DNA from: Streptomyces sp. NBC_01296
GTDB lineage: Bacteria > Actinomycetota > Actinomycetes > Streptomycetales > Streptomycetaceae
Length of the DNA: 64,000 bases
Direction: 5' to 3'
NCBI RefSeq assembly: GCF_035984415.1
Contig: NZ_CP130721.1
Location: 434,001-498,000 of the forward strand
Positions within the stretch are counted from its first letter, which is position 1; each line of letters starts with the position of its first letter. Positions 51,678 through 60,763 of the stretch are shown here, in pieces. The position numbers were made by a program, and so were the translations under genes. The notes beneath the pieces were generated by a model, which saw only the letters and a list, made by a program, of their open reading frames with translations, made no database searches and was not told where the DNA came from.

Positions 51678-52178
51678 ATGGAACTCAAGAACGGTGACTC
51701 GACGGATGATTCGGGTCGCTACCAACTTTCCTACGACGCTGCCGAGCATGCCTTGTCTCAGCAAGACGGCACGTTGGGAAATCTGAGGAACCGCGCCACG
51801 GGGCTCGTTACGATTTCAACAGTGATCGGTACTTTTACTGGTCTCTTTGGTGTGGGTACGAAGGAAAATCCCCTGCCCGTCGGCTATGCAGTAGGATTGA
51901 TTGCTTTCGTGGTGCTGATCGTTGGGGCCATCATGTATGTGGTGTTTCCCAAAAAGGATTGGTGGTTCGGTCCGGATCCGCAAGACATCTTGGATGGTGT
52001 AGAGGTCGAAAAAGACCGACTGCTGTGGTCGCAGGCCAAGGGGATGGCAAAGGCTGTACGGGATAACGGAAAGGAAATTGACAAAAGAGCCAAAATCTAT
52101 GGTGTCGCGGTTGTTTTGCTTGGTCTCGAGGCAGTGTATGCGGTGATTATTTCTCTGGTCTCAGTGGGCTCGAAGTAA
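51678..52178 (+). CDS. three-TM hypothetical protein
   Basis: 166 residues from an ATG at 51678. An N-terminal helix (RYQLSYDAAEHALSQQDGTL) leads to NLRNRATGLVTISTVIGTFT (TM1), VGYAVGLIAFVVLIVGAIMY (TM2), a cytoplasmic helix (DILDGVEVEKDRLLWSQAKG) and VAVVLLGLEAVYAVIISLVS (TM3). The layout resembles the pore-like membrane effectors found beside nucleotide-signalling conflict genes (SLATT/Pycsar-TM-like), but I cannot assign a family. Lower GC than the neighbours. The HU-like gene follows 18 bases later in the same direction. Confidence 0.7.
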   Translation: MELKNGDSTDDSGRYQLSYDAAEHALSQQDGTLGNLRNRATGLVTISTVIGTFTGLFGVGTKENPLPVGYAVGLIAFVVLIVGAIMYVVFPKKDWWFGPDPQDILDGVEVEKDRLLWSQAKGMAKAVRDNGKEIDKRAKIYGVAVVLLGLEAVYAVIISLVSVGSK

Positions 52179-52196
52179 TAGAAACGGATAGGGCTC

Positions 52197-53177
52197 ATGA
52201 TTCAGAGTCGGAGGCGTGGAGAGGCCCAGCAGCCCGGGGAGCAATCGCCGGAGCCTGGACGGCCCCTTACTGGGACGAATATCTACTACTCGGCTGCGGA
52301 GTCAGGCCCTGAAATTCCTCGCAAGGGGTCAAGTCGGGCGGCGGGGGAGCCTGAGCCTGGGAATCCTCGCAAGGGGTCAAGTCGGGTGGCAGGGGAGCCT
52401 GAGCCTGGGAATCCCCGCAAGGGGGTTAATAAGGCGATCCTCGTAGAAGCTGTTGCAGATAGGCTTGGCACTCGCCAGGATGCCGTCGATGCAGTTGACG
52501 CGGTCCTTGACGCGATCGTCCGCGCGGTTGTGGCCGGCGATCGAGTATCGGTTACAGGGTTTGGCTCGTTCGAAAGGGTTGAACGACCTGCACGTTACGC
52601 TCGTAACCCTCAAACTGGCGAGCGTGTCCGCGTGAAGAAGACATCGGCGCCCCGCTTCCGTCCGGGACAGGGTTTCAAGGATTTGCTCAGCGGTGCGAAG
52701 AAGCTACCGAAGGGTGGCGAGGTAGCGGTACGGAAGGCTCCGAAGGGCAGCCTAGCTGTCTCGGCTGAGAGTCCCGCGAAGAAGACCACGGCCGCGGCGA
52801 AGAAGACTGCGGTGAAGAAGACCACGGCCGCGGCGAAGAAGACTGCGGTGAAGAAGACCACGGCCGCGGCGAAGAAGACTGCGGTGAAGAAGACCACGGC
52901 CGCGGCGAAGAAGACTGCGGTGAAGAAGACCACGGCCGCGGCGAAGAAGACTGCGGTGAAGAAGACCACGGCCGCGGCGAAGAAGACCACGGCCGCGGCG
53001 AAGAAGGCTGCGGTGAAGAAGACCACGGCCGCGGCGAAGAAGACCACGGCCGCGGCGAAGAAGACTGCGGTGAAGAAGACCACGGCCGCGGCGAAGAAGA
53101 CTGCGGTGAAGAAGACCACGGCCGCGGCGAAGAAGACTGCGGTGAAGAAGACAGCCGGTATCGGGGGTGGAGGCTAA
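52197..53177 (+). CDS. HupS-like histone-like protein with extended N-terminus
   Basis: 326 residues from an ATG at 52197. Residues 80-165 are an HU domain (VNKAILVEAVADRLGTRQDA, RVSVTGFGSFERVERPARYA, RNPQTGERVRVKKTS) very like Streptomyces HupS. The tail is a histone H1-like array of TTAAAKK/TAVKK units. The codon where HupS normally starts is GTT here, so translation must begin upstream; the extension includes two perfect-looking 16-residue repeats (PRKGSSRAAGEPEPGN). HU binds and bends DNA; the Lys/Ala tail protects it. An accessory copy may silence or package the surrounding foreign DNA. Likely co-transcribed with the three-TM gene. Confidence 0.9.
   Translation: MIQSRRRGEAQQPGEQSPEPGRPLTGTNIYYSAAESGPEIPRKGSSRAAGEPEPGNPRKGSSRVAGEPEPGNPRKGVNKAILVEAVADRLGTRQDAVDAVDAVLDAIVRAVVAGDRVSVTGFGSFERVERPARYARNPQTGERVRVKKTSAPRFRPGQGFKDLLSGAKKLPKGGEVAVRKAPKGSLAVSAESPAKKTTAAAKKTAVKKTTAAAKKTAVKKTTAAAKKTAVKKTTAAAKKTAVKKTTAAAKKTAVKKTTAAAKKTTAAAKKAAVKKTTAAAKKTTAAAKKTAVKKTTAAAKKTAVKKTTAAAKKTAVKKTAGIGGGG
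52317..52424 (+). repeat. 48-bp tandem repeat in the HU-like N-terminus
   Basis: Units at 52317-52364 and 52365-52412, and a partial third from 52413, encoding PRKGSSR(A/V)AGEPEPGN. The third runs directly into the HU domain, suggesting that slippage created the extension and removed the normal GTG start. Confidence 0.85.
52786..53148 (+). repeat. Lys/Ala tail repeats of the HU-like gene
   Basis: Eleven ACCACGGCCGCGGCGAAGAAG-type units (TTAAAKK), mostly spaced by TAVKK to give a 36-bp period, with two shortened 21-bp units. Nearly identical at the DNA level. Confidence 0.9.
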
Positions 53178-54301
53178 GGAGCATCCATGTCAGATAGTGC
53201 GCTTCCGCCCCCCTATTTCACCACTCACTACGTCCCGCAACGCGGGCTCGGGTCGTGTTCAGACGGGCGCGGCGGGCGGTCATCGACGCGACCCGTACGG
53301 CCCGGGGCACCGGCACCCCGAGGCGTGACCGTGGCGAAGGCTCCCGCACCTGGACGGTGCAGGTCCCTCGCGCTATGCCGCCGGAAGCGCGTGCGGGGTG
53401 AGCGCTTCGCCGTGGCGGATTCACCGGGCGACGTTGGTGGCGGCGAGTAGGCGGCCGGTTCCGGCGGCCACAGCCTGGGTGTGGCCAGCTAGCGGGTTGG
53501 CTCCAGGAGTACGTGGGTGGTCGCGTCCGGGGACCAGCCACGGTCCAGCATGTGGCGGCGGCACAGCTGCACGTTCCGGCTGGGCCGCGCCCAGTGCAAG
53601 TGCACCAGGCCGCCGCTGACCGAGCGGGTGCGCAGCTTGCCGGACAGATGCTGGTCCAGGGGAGTTTTTCCGTCTCCACCACGGTGCCGTTGAAGGCGTG
53701 GATGGCCCCGGCGGGGAGCCCGAGTTCGTCGTTGCATACCGCGAGGCGTGTTCGTGGTGCTTGTGCCCGAACTCCGCAGGCCCTCTGTCTGACACCCCAG
53801 CGGCCACGCGCCGTGCCGGGCGGGTTGGGTACTCCGGGGTCAGGGGTGGAGGTAGCTCTCAAGGTAGCTACGGGCCGCGGCCTCGCTTGTGCCGAGCGCG
53901 GTCGCCACCTGCTCGGCGCCTGCGTCCTCACCCGCAGGGGTGAAGTTCAGCCGCCCGCCCGCCCGCCCGGTCCCGGGTCGCCCTGCGGTTGCCGATTGCG
54001 CGTGTAGGGGAGGAGGCTGGAGGTGTGTAGCGCGGGCTCGTGCCCGCTGTGGCAGGCCCCTGTGCCGGTATGAACGTGGAGTGCCGCCCCGATGTTGGCC
54101 TTGTCGACCCCTCATTGAATCGCCAACGGGCGCACATATTCGAGACGTTGAGCCTGGTCAGGCGCTGCGTGTTTATGACACCGAGCGAAGTCCGGGCATG
54201 CCAAACACCGCGCCGGGGCGGTGATCGCCCGACCGGGCGTTACAGGGAGGAATACGTCATCGCGAGAGCGTGGACGCGGGTTCATTAGAGCTGGAGGTCT
54301 G
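53178..54301. other. gene-poor 1.1 kb with minus-strand fragments
   Basis: No intact gene. On the minus strand, 53489 to about 53630 reads as a C-terminus (GGLVHLHWARPSRNVQLCRR, RGWSPDATTHVLLEPTR) with a Cys/His hint of a zinc site, and 53840 to about 53950 reads LNFTPAGEDAGAEQVATALG then AAARSYLESYLHP. Both lack starts. They look like remnants of two small genes. Confidence 0.45.
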
Positions 54302-55402
54302 ATGATGACCGCCTACCCGGCGCGGGAACGTTTGTATACCGCAGAGGAGCTGCTCGAGGGCTTCGACCCCGACAGTTCCCTGGGGTTCACCCAGACCCGC
54401 GATTTCAGCATGTTCCGGAGGTACGTCCTGGATGGCGAGTCGGCGCCCAGATCGCTGGAGGTCCGTCAGCAGCAGAACCTGCACGACGCCGGTATTTCCT
54501 GGGCGCTGGGAACCTATCTGGAGCAGAAGTCCCCTGCACTGGTTGGGGTGATGGGCGGCCACAAGGTCGCCCGCGACGATCCAGCGTACCGCCAGGTCGC
54601 CCTGCTCTCCAGACGCCTGACGCAGGAGAGATTCCTGATTGCGACCGGAGGCGGGCCCGGTGCGATGGAGGCGGCCCACTTGGGGGCGGCCTTCGCGAAC
54701 GCCGACGCGGCGCTCTTGGACAGGGCGTGCGAGGTGCTGAAGGAGCATCCTGAGCTGCCCGACCTTTCTAAGTCGCCGTTCAACTCGGACGGGTCGATCG
54801 AACCGGAGCAGAAGGCCGTCCTCGAGGCAGCAAACCACTGGCTCGTTGTGGCGCTGGCCGCACGGGACCTGTGCCCGTCACCGCGCGGCGCGAGCCTCGC
54901 CATCCCGACATGGCGCTACGGCCAGGAGCCGACCACGCCCTTTGCGACGGAGTACGCCAAGTACTTCCAGAACAGCATCCGGGAGGAGGCGCTGGTCGCG
55001 AAGTCGCTGGCGGGCATCGTGTTCGCCCAGGGCGGGGGCGGCACGCTCCGCGAGATCTTCCAGGACGTGGAGGAGAATTACTACGCGGCGAACGCGGCTC
55101 AATTCACGCCGATGATCTTTTTCGACCCCGATGCGTACTGGCAGAACGACGTGGAGGTCAACCCGGATGGCACCGTGGGTCGCCGCGCTGTCAAGCTCGA
55201 CCAGGTGCTCGGCCGGATCTTTGTACTGGCCCGCGCCAAGATCGGTGACACACAGGCGTGCCTGGAGAAGGTCCGCTTCACCGTCGATTTCGATGAGATC
55301 GTGGAGCTGCTGCATGCCCAGGCGGACACCTCCGAGAGGCGCCTGACGCTGATGCTGGAGGGCCGTGCCGCGGAGCTGCCGGCCGCTCCCTGGAGCCGCT
55401 GA
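54302..55402 (+). CDS. LOG/SLOG-family Rossmann protein
   Basis: 366 residues from the first of two consecutive ATGs. The LOG (lysine-decarboxylase-like) Rossmann core is clear: VGVMGGHKVARDD, ATGGGPGAMEAAHLGAA (about residues 114-130) and VFAQGGGGTLREIFQDVEE (about 239-257), the equivalent of the PGGxGTxxE catalytic motif. It is larger than plant-type LOG enzymes and has an N-terminal ~60-residue addition. LOG enzymes release bases from nucleoside monophosphates, and SLOG domains occur as nucleotide sensors in conflict systems. A metal-dependent EEP nuclease follows 216 bases downstream. Confidence 0.85.
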   Translation: MMTAYPARERLYTAEELLEGFDPDSSLGFTQTRDFSMFRRYVLDGESAPRSLEVRQQQNLHDAGISWALGTYLEQKSPALVGVMGGHKVARDDPAYRQVALLSRRLTQERFLIATGGGPGAMEAAHLGAAFANADAALLDRACEVLKEHPELPDLSKSPFNSDGSIEPEQKAVLEAANHWLVVALAARDLCPSPRGASLAIPTWRYGQEPTTPFATEYAKYFQNSIREEALVAKSLAGIVFAQGGGGTLREIFQDVEENYYAANAAQFTPMIFFDPDAYWQNDVEVNPDGTVGRRAVKLDQVLGRIFVLARAKIGDTQACLEKVRFTVDFDEIVELLHAQADTSERRLTLMLEGRAAELPAAPWSR

Positions 55403-55618
55403 GGAGCATGTTGTGGCGTACGCCGACACGCCACCGTTCCCGTTCGGCGGACCGCCCCGTCTCCGGGGTGCCCAGGGCCAAGCCTGGCGGCTCAGGGCTG
55501 CGGCAGCAGGACCGGGCGCGCGTGGCAATCGGCGGAACGCCGAGCGCGCCTCACCTCCACCATCAGCAGGCTCTGATTACGCTGCGTTTCCCGGCCATGG
55601 CGAGCCCTGGGGGCACCT

Positions 55619-56617
55619 GTGACACAGATCCGGATTGCTACGTTCAACCTCGAGAACTTCGATGAGACCCTCCCGACGGCGCGCCCTTCGCTGGCTGAAC
55701 GCATCACGTTGATGAAGCCGCAGATCACGCGGCTGCGGGCGGATATCGCCTGTTTCCAGGAAGTCCACGGGCAGGAGCGCCCCGGGCAGCCGCGCGACCT
55801 TCTCGCGCTGAAGGAGTTGCTCGCTGGCACCAACCTCGACGGCGCGCCCCTGGTCAGTACCAAGCCTGAGAGCGACGCGGTTTTCGACGTGCGGAACCTG
55901 GTGATCGCCACCCACCTGCCGGTTCTCAAGCATCAGCAGCTGAAGAACGACCTGGTCAACGAGCCCCGCTACCAGCGGCTCACCGCCAATCCCCCCGACC
56001 CGCAGCCGGTGGCGATCGGTATCGAGCGGCCCATCCTGCACGCGCAGATCGACATCGATCACGCAGCCCCTGGCCGACTGCTGCACGTCATTACCGTGCA
56101 CCTGAAGTCCAAGATCCCCAGCGACATTCCCGGCCAGGTGGTCGACTCCCAGAAGGGCATCTGGCGCACCGCCGACAGCTGGGCCGAAGGCAGCTTCCTG
56201 TCGTCCATGAAGCGCATGAGCCAGGCCTTGGAAGTCAGGCGCCTCATCGACCAGATCCTCAAGGACGATCCAGACGCGCGGATCATCGTCGCTGGTGACT
56301 TCAACGCCGAGCCCGAAGAAGTTCCGGTGCTGGCGATCTGCGGCAACGTCGAGGACACCAACAACGGAGACCTCGCCAGCCGGGTCCTGGTCCCCATTGA
56401 GCACACCATCCCTAGCGAGGCCCGCTACACCCTCTTCCACCACGGCCGTGGCCAGATGATCGACCACATGCTCGTCACCCGAAACCTCCTTGCCCACTAC
56501 CGCGGCTCAGAGATCCACAACGAGATCCTCCACGACGACTCCATCGCTTTCGCCACCGACAGCAAGTACCCCGAGTCCGACCACGCCCCCGTAGTCGCCA
56601 CCTTCGACTTCGGCTGA
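55619..56617 (+). CDS. endonuclease/exonuclease/phosphatase family protein
   Basis: 332 residues from a GTG at 55619. Motifs of the EEP fold appear in order: IRIATFNLENF (7-17), ACFQEVHGQ with the metal Glu (about 48), VITVHLKSK, IIVAGDFNAEP (about 222-232), GQMIDHMLV and ESDHAPVVATF (about 318-328). All catalytic residues look present. No signal peptide, so cytoplasmic; the substrate could be DNA, RNA or a phospho-compound. It follows the LOG/SLOG gene in the same direction and may form a unit with it. Confidence 0.87.
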   Translation: MTQIRIATFNLENFDETLPTARPSLAERITLMKPQITRLRADIACFQEVHGQERPGQPRDLLALKELLAGTNLDGAPLVSTKPESDAVFDVRNLVIATHLPVLKHQQLKNDLVNEPRYQRLTANPPDPQPVAIGIERPILHAQIDIDHAAPGRLLHVITVHLKSKIPSDIPGQVVDSQKGIWRTADSWAEGSFLSSMKRMSQALEVRRLIDQILKDDPDARIIVAGDFNAEPEEVPVLAICGNVEDTNNGDLASRVLVPIEHTIPSEARYTLFHHGRGQMIDHMLVTRNLLAHYRGSEIHNEILHDDSIAFATDSKYPESDHAPVVATFDFG

Positions 56618-56847
56618 CCAGCGCACGAATCAGCGTGAAAACTGCGCCGTCACGCCCCTCTTCTCCCCTCTTGTTGTCCGTGGGGGAGGAGATCATCGGG
56701 TTCCAGGGGGCCCGGCGCCCTCCACGATCAGACAGGTCCGGCTTGTGGCCGACCGGTGCAGCTGGTCGCGAGTGGCGAAGGGGTGGAGCTGATGGCAGGC
56801 AGGCGGCTGACGAATCCGGCGGGGTCCTCGAACGACCTGCGGGCGGT

Positions 56848-57640
56848 GTGCTGCGTGTGCTTGGGGTGCTGAAGGTGGCCACGGCTGACCAGATCCAGCG
56901 GATCGCTTCACCGCACCTGACCTACCGGCACACGACGAAGGCGACTGCTTCCGAGCGGAAGACCGCACGGACTGCTTCGCGCGCGGGTGCGCTCTCCGAT
57001 TTGCGCAAGCACGGTCTCGCCGAGAACGGCGGGACCAGCCGGGCGGGGGAGTCGCTGCGCAACCTGACCGCCAAGGGCCTGGAGGCCGCCTCCTACGAAC
57101 TGGGCCGCCCCATGTCGGAGATGGACTCCACCGTGCGCGTCGCGGGCTCCAGCGGGGCCACCCGCCCCATGGCCGTCAACGAGACGGTCATCGCGCTGCT
57201 CCGCCCCAAGCCCGACCTGAGGCTACTCACCCGCGAGCCGGCCGAAGCCAAGGCGGCCGCCCAGGCCGCCGTCGACGCACCCGGCGGTGTCGGCACCATC
57301 GCCTCGTACGCGACCGAGGTCCCGCTGCCCGCCACCGGCACGTGGGGCGTGCCGGGCAAGGGCGGCGCCCAGGCCGACATCGTGCTCACCGCCCCGCAGG
57401 ACCGGATCCCGCTGCTGTTCATCGAGGTCGACAACTGCCACGAGAGTGCCGAGGAGATCGCGGCGAAGCGCGCGAATTACCACCGGTTCTTCAAGCGGCA
57501 GATCAAGGACACCGACGGCAAGGACAAGCCGATGTGGCGCACCCGCTGGCCCGCCCGCGCCGCCGACTACGGAGAGGTCCCGCACCCGCCCGTGCTGATC
57601 GTCTTCAACCACATCGGCACCTTTTGCAGCCCGCATGCTG
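56848..57640 (+). pseudogene. replication-relaxation family protein, 3'-truncated
   Basis: The frame from a GTG near 56848 (upstream start uncertain) reads VLGVLKVATADQIQRIASPH, DLRKHGLAENGG, NLTAKGLEAASYELGRP, PLLFIEVDNCHESAEEIAAK and HPPVLIVFNHIGTF. This is the winged-helix plus nuclease-like layout of replication-relaxation proteins (PF13814) from actinobacterial plasmids, with the IEVD motif of its nuclease-like part. At about 57635 the sequence runs into an inverted IS5-like fragment, so the C-terminus is replaced. The product may still be made, with a foreign tail ending at 58014. Confidence 0.75.
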
Positions 57641-57971
57641 ACGGAGTCGATCGCGCAACGCGATCAGTCCAGTTCCCCGCGGGCACCGAGTTCGTCGAGG
57701 ATGACGCGGTGGAGGCGGGCCCAGACCCGGGCCCGGCTCCACCGGGCGAAGCGTCGGTAGATCGTCTGCCAGCTCGGACTGAACACCGGCGGCAGCTGTC
57801 GCCGGGTGCAGCCCGAGGTCGCTGCGAAGATGATCGCGGCCAATGCTTCGCGGTCACCCGCTCGACGCTTGGCCACCACCCTGCGGAGGTATGGACTTCC
57901 GTCGGCGGCACTACCCGTCGGAACGACACCCACAACTCGTCCGGCACCAGCCGCTCAACCAGATCCGTCAT
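57622..57971 (-). pseudogene. IS5-family transposase N-terminal remnant
   Basis: The minus strand starts MTDLVERLVPDELWVSFRRV, shifts frame near 57910, and continues REALAAIIFAATSGCTRRQL, YRRFARWSRARVWARLHRVI, ELGARGELD, then an in-frame TGA where family members have Trp, then SRCAIDSVSMRAAKG, where it stops at the junction with the replication-relaxation gene. Only the DUF4096-type N-terminus remains. Confidence 0.82.
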
Positions 57972-58705
57972 GCACGGATCAACGCGCTTAGAAACGGTGT
58001 CTTATGGGTGGTGAGGCGGCTTGTCAGGGTCCGGGTGAGGGATGTGTCTCTGTGCCCTGGCGTGATGTGGTGGAGTGAATTGCGAGTTGTGTTTCTTGGC
58101 CGCCTTACTGGCGTCCAATTTGTGAGCAAACTCAGTGTCGTTGACGACGAAGCTTTCTTCCTCGCAAAACGCTTCCCATGAGGGCGATTCCGGGTGGGTT
58201 CCCGCTGGATGTTGCTTGCTGGGTTTCGTCATCGACGATCAGCCCCTGCCGATATGCGTGGTCGAGATGCACTGAAGCATTCCCATACCATCGCTCTTTG
58301 CTTCAGCTTCAGTTTGCGACATCCGGGGTTGACTCGCCACTGAGCGACAGCAGGCGCATCGAATCGCACTGGAGATCCACTGCGTAGAAAGTCTGGAGAG
58401 GTATAACCACCCGATGCAAGATCACGGACAGCTACCTCGCAGGCCTCTACCTCCGCGTCGCAAATGATGTGGATCGACGGTCGCCGCCTGATCAAACATC
58501 ACACACCCTTTAAGATAGCGTTTCATTTGGTGGGGTCTGTCAATCGAACGATTTACAGTCCCGCTGCAGAAGCGGGCGGACCGGAACGCCATCAGCCACC
58601 CACGGACCCAAGAGCCCGGCGGACCCCGCGTCGGACGCTAGCGTCCCCAGTCCCGTCCCGAGAACCACGCACGTGACTGCACATTGAGCCGGCCGACGGC
58701 GCCGG
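57972..58705. other. lower-GC region with two overlapping short ORFs
   Basis: Minus-strand frames 58495-58229 (88 codons, starting MIRRRPSIHIICDAEVEACE) and 58232-58002 (76 codons, starting MTKPSKQHPAGTHPESPSWE) overlap by ATGA as coupled genes would. Base composition is clearly less GC-rich than the surroundings, so codon bias does not help. No motif is recognised in either. They may be a small transferred unit or decayed sequence. Confidence 0.35.
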
Positions 58706-58912
58706 TCACTCCCGAGGCCGGGGCCGCGAAAGGCCGGGGCGTATAGCCCCACCGTTGTCCGGCTCGATCCGGAGCCGGGCGCGAGAGAGCATCTGCCGGA
58801 CACGCCGTCTGCCGTACGCAGCCGCTATGCCCGCTGCGATCGGTCCCACCAGCGGCACACCGGCCAGACTGCGAAGCAGCTGCAGCAATCGGTGGCCGCG
58901 GTTTATGGTCAT
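58706..58912 (-). CDS. small basic protein at operon end
   Basis: 68 residues from the ATG at 58912, which overlaps the stop of the GntR-like gene (ATGA). Hydrophobic middle (SLAGVPLVGPIAAGIAAAYG) and Arg-rich ends; possibly membrane-associated. Function unknown; the coupling is the main evidence that it is real. Confidence 0.5.
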   Translation of the reverse strand: MTINRGHRLLQLLRSLAGVPLVGPIAAGIAAAYGRRRVRQMLSRARLRIEPDNGGAIRPGLSRPRPRE

Positions 58913-59763
58913 GGCGCCCTCCGGCAGGAGTAGGCCAGAAGGCCCCTGATGGCCATGGCCAGACAGGCGGTGTGCCACAGGCCCAGCAGGGCGGTGTCGG
59001 GGAGCGGAGCCGACGCGGCCTCCCGCACAAGGGCCACTGCCCGATCCCCGCGGTAGGCCGAAGAAGGAGTCCCGGGCGGCGTGGACGGCAGGACGTGCGT
59101 GGCGATACTGCGCATCTCCTGCCATGCCCTCTGAACATCCTCGGGTGGCAGGAACTGCCGACTGCGCCACCGGGTATAAGCCAGCCTGACGGCATCCCGG
59201 GCTGCGTGCTCGGCCAGCCCGGCCATGCCGGCGGCGAGGGGCGGAAGGGCCACTGTTCGGGGTGGGGCGAGCAGCCACCCGGACGGCAGGACCATGCGGC
59301 CTCGCCCCGGGTTCCTGCCCACCCACCCTTCGTCCTGGAGGAGGCTGAGGGCCGTGCGCATGAGTGATGGTTCGGTGACGCGGTCGCGGGCGAGCTCGGC
59401 GATCCCCGGCAGCGGCGCCTCGGGAGGGTAGAGCCTGGACGCGACCTGGTCGAGGAACCGGTTGGCCAGGTGGCGGGCCCGAGAGTCCCGCTCATCTGGC
59501 GAATGGGGCACGGCGATGTGGTAGCCGTTTCGGGCCAGTGTCCCGGCCTGCGCCAGGTCTGCGAATGCGCGCGGCAGCAGGACCGCAGGTACACCGAGGT
59601 CGGTGGCGACGACCTTGGCCGGCAGCACCATCCCCGGCACGTAGCGGCCGATATCAATCCCGGCGGTGATCAGCTCACAGATCTCTTCGACCGTCACGTT
59701 CGAATTGGCAAGATCAATAGAGTCAGCTTGCCGTATCTCCTGAGAGAGTGCCTGAAGCATCAC
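58909..59763 (-). CDS. GntR-like regulator with two winged-helix segments
   Basis: 284 residues. Two GntR-type winged-helix units are recognisable: VPGMVLPAKVVATDLGVPAV with LAQAGTLARNGYHIAVP, and PLPGIAELARDRVTEPSLMR with LLQDEGWVGRNPGRGRMVLP. The C-terminal half is helical with no known effector domain. Double-GntR N-termini without an aminotransferase or FCD domain are found in Streptomyces. Its start overlaps the stop of the acetyltransferase upstream by four bases, so both are co-translated. Confidence 0.78.
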   Translation of the reverse strand: MMLQALSQEIRQADSIDLANSNVTVEEICELITAGIDIGRYVPGMVLPAKVVATDLGVPAVLLPRAFADLAQAGTLARNGYHIAVPHSPDERDSRARHLANRFLDQVASRLYPPEAPLPGIAELARDRVTEPSLMRTALSLLQDEGWVGRNPGRGRMVLPSGWLLAPPRTVALPPLAAGMAGLAEHAARDAVRLAYTRWRSRQFLPPEDVQRAWQEMRSIATHVLPSTPPGTPSSAYRGDRAVALVREAASAPLPDTALLGLWHTACLAMAIRGLLAYSCRRAP

Positions 59764-60305
59764 GCCAACTCGCCTTCGCCGCGGACCAATAGTCGCATTT
59801 GCGGGTCTCTGCGCGGGGCGCGCTGGAACAGGTGGGAGTCCCCCTTCCAGCCCGTGATTTCGCGGACCTTCTCCCAGCCGCAGGCATGCTCGAGATAGTC
59901 AGCCAGGTTCTTCACCCGCACGGTGCAGCGGATCCACGCTGGGGGAGAGGGCCTGCGTGCGGCATAGTCGCAGAGCCAGTGCGTCAGCAGCCGCCCCAGG
60001 CCCTGCTGCTCGGGGTGGGTGTGAGTCAGGGAGACCGTCAGGCTCGATTCCTGCCGCTCCTCGAGTGTCCAGCCGGCCACGGGAGCTGCGGACTGTACCG
60101 CGAGTGCAGCAACGAGGGTCTCGCCGTCCCACATCCCGACGGGCAGCATGCCCGGCTCGGGCTCCGGGAGGCGGACGAGGTCGACGAGGTTGGAGCTTTC
60201 CCCGCTCAATGGGAGCCGACGATCCAGCAGCCAGTACATGCGCAAGCGGATCAACTCGTCTACAGCTGGGACGTGGTCGGGGGTCAGCAGCGTCATTACA
60301 TACAT
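59760..60305 (-). CDS. GNAT N-acetyltransferase
   Basis: 181 residues from an ATG at 60305 (ATG at 60296 possible). The second half has the GNAT core: SSLTVSLTHTHPEQQGLGRL with the acetyl-CoA loop (QQGLGR), then WIRCTVRVKNLADYLEHACG. The N-terminal part (VPAVDELIRLRMYWLL) is typical of acyltransferase helices. First gene of a three-gene coupled operon with the GntR-like regulator. Substrate unknown. Confidence 0.82.
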   Translation of the reverse strand: MYVMTLLTPDHVPAVDELIRLRMYWLLDRRLPLSGESSNLVDLVRLPEPEPGMLPVGMWDGETLVAALAVQSAAPVAGWTLEERQESSLTVSLTHTHPEQQGLGRLLTHWLCDYAARRPSPPAWIRCTVRVKNLADYLEHACGWEKVREITGWKGDSHLFQRAPRRDPQMRLLVRGEGELA

Positions 60306-60763
60306 GGGAAACCTTGACTAGTGAGGTAGTGGCCGGGATCGGCGCGAGGACCGACAGGGGGAGGCTGTCTTCCGCAGCAGCCGTGCGGCGGTGCTGGCCT
60401 CGCAGTGGTTGGCAGACCGCCGAGGTGCGTGGCGCGGGGAGGCCGGGCACGCCCCGGTTGCCCGCATGGCAACGGAGGCAGTGGCGCGCTGTACCGCACG
60501 CCCTATGGCCGGTCAGCACGCGGGAATGGTTGAGCGTGCTCCGGGGGACGGGGCCGTTGGGGACTGCCCGTTCCAAAGTGGAGAGGCCAGCGCCGGGAGG
60601 GACCTGGGGGCAGGGTGGCGCACGACGTGGAGGTAGCCCAGCGAGCCGACGCTCCACTTCGCCGTTGGCCTCCAGGTGCAGCAGTCGGCGAACCGCAGCG
60701 GCGAGGTGGCAGGTGACGGATACCGGTCGCTCGGTGGTAACGCTGAGACGGTGGAAGGGAGGC
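60306..60763. other. intergenic, no supported gene
   Basis: About 460 bases. The minus-strand frame around 60720-60620 (VTCHLAAAVRRLLHLEANGE) is short and isolated; the remaining frames are Arg/Pro-rich. It should contain the promoter of the GNAT operon. Confidence 0.4.

Noticed and set aside
52610..53119. Phe/Val/Ala-rich antisense frame over the HU tail, resembling a membrane protein
   Set aside because: The hydrophobic pattern is only the complement of Lys/Ala repeats.
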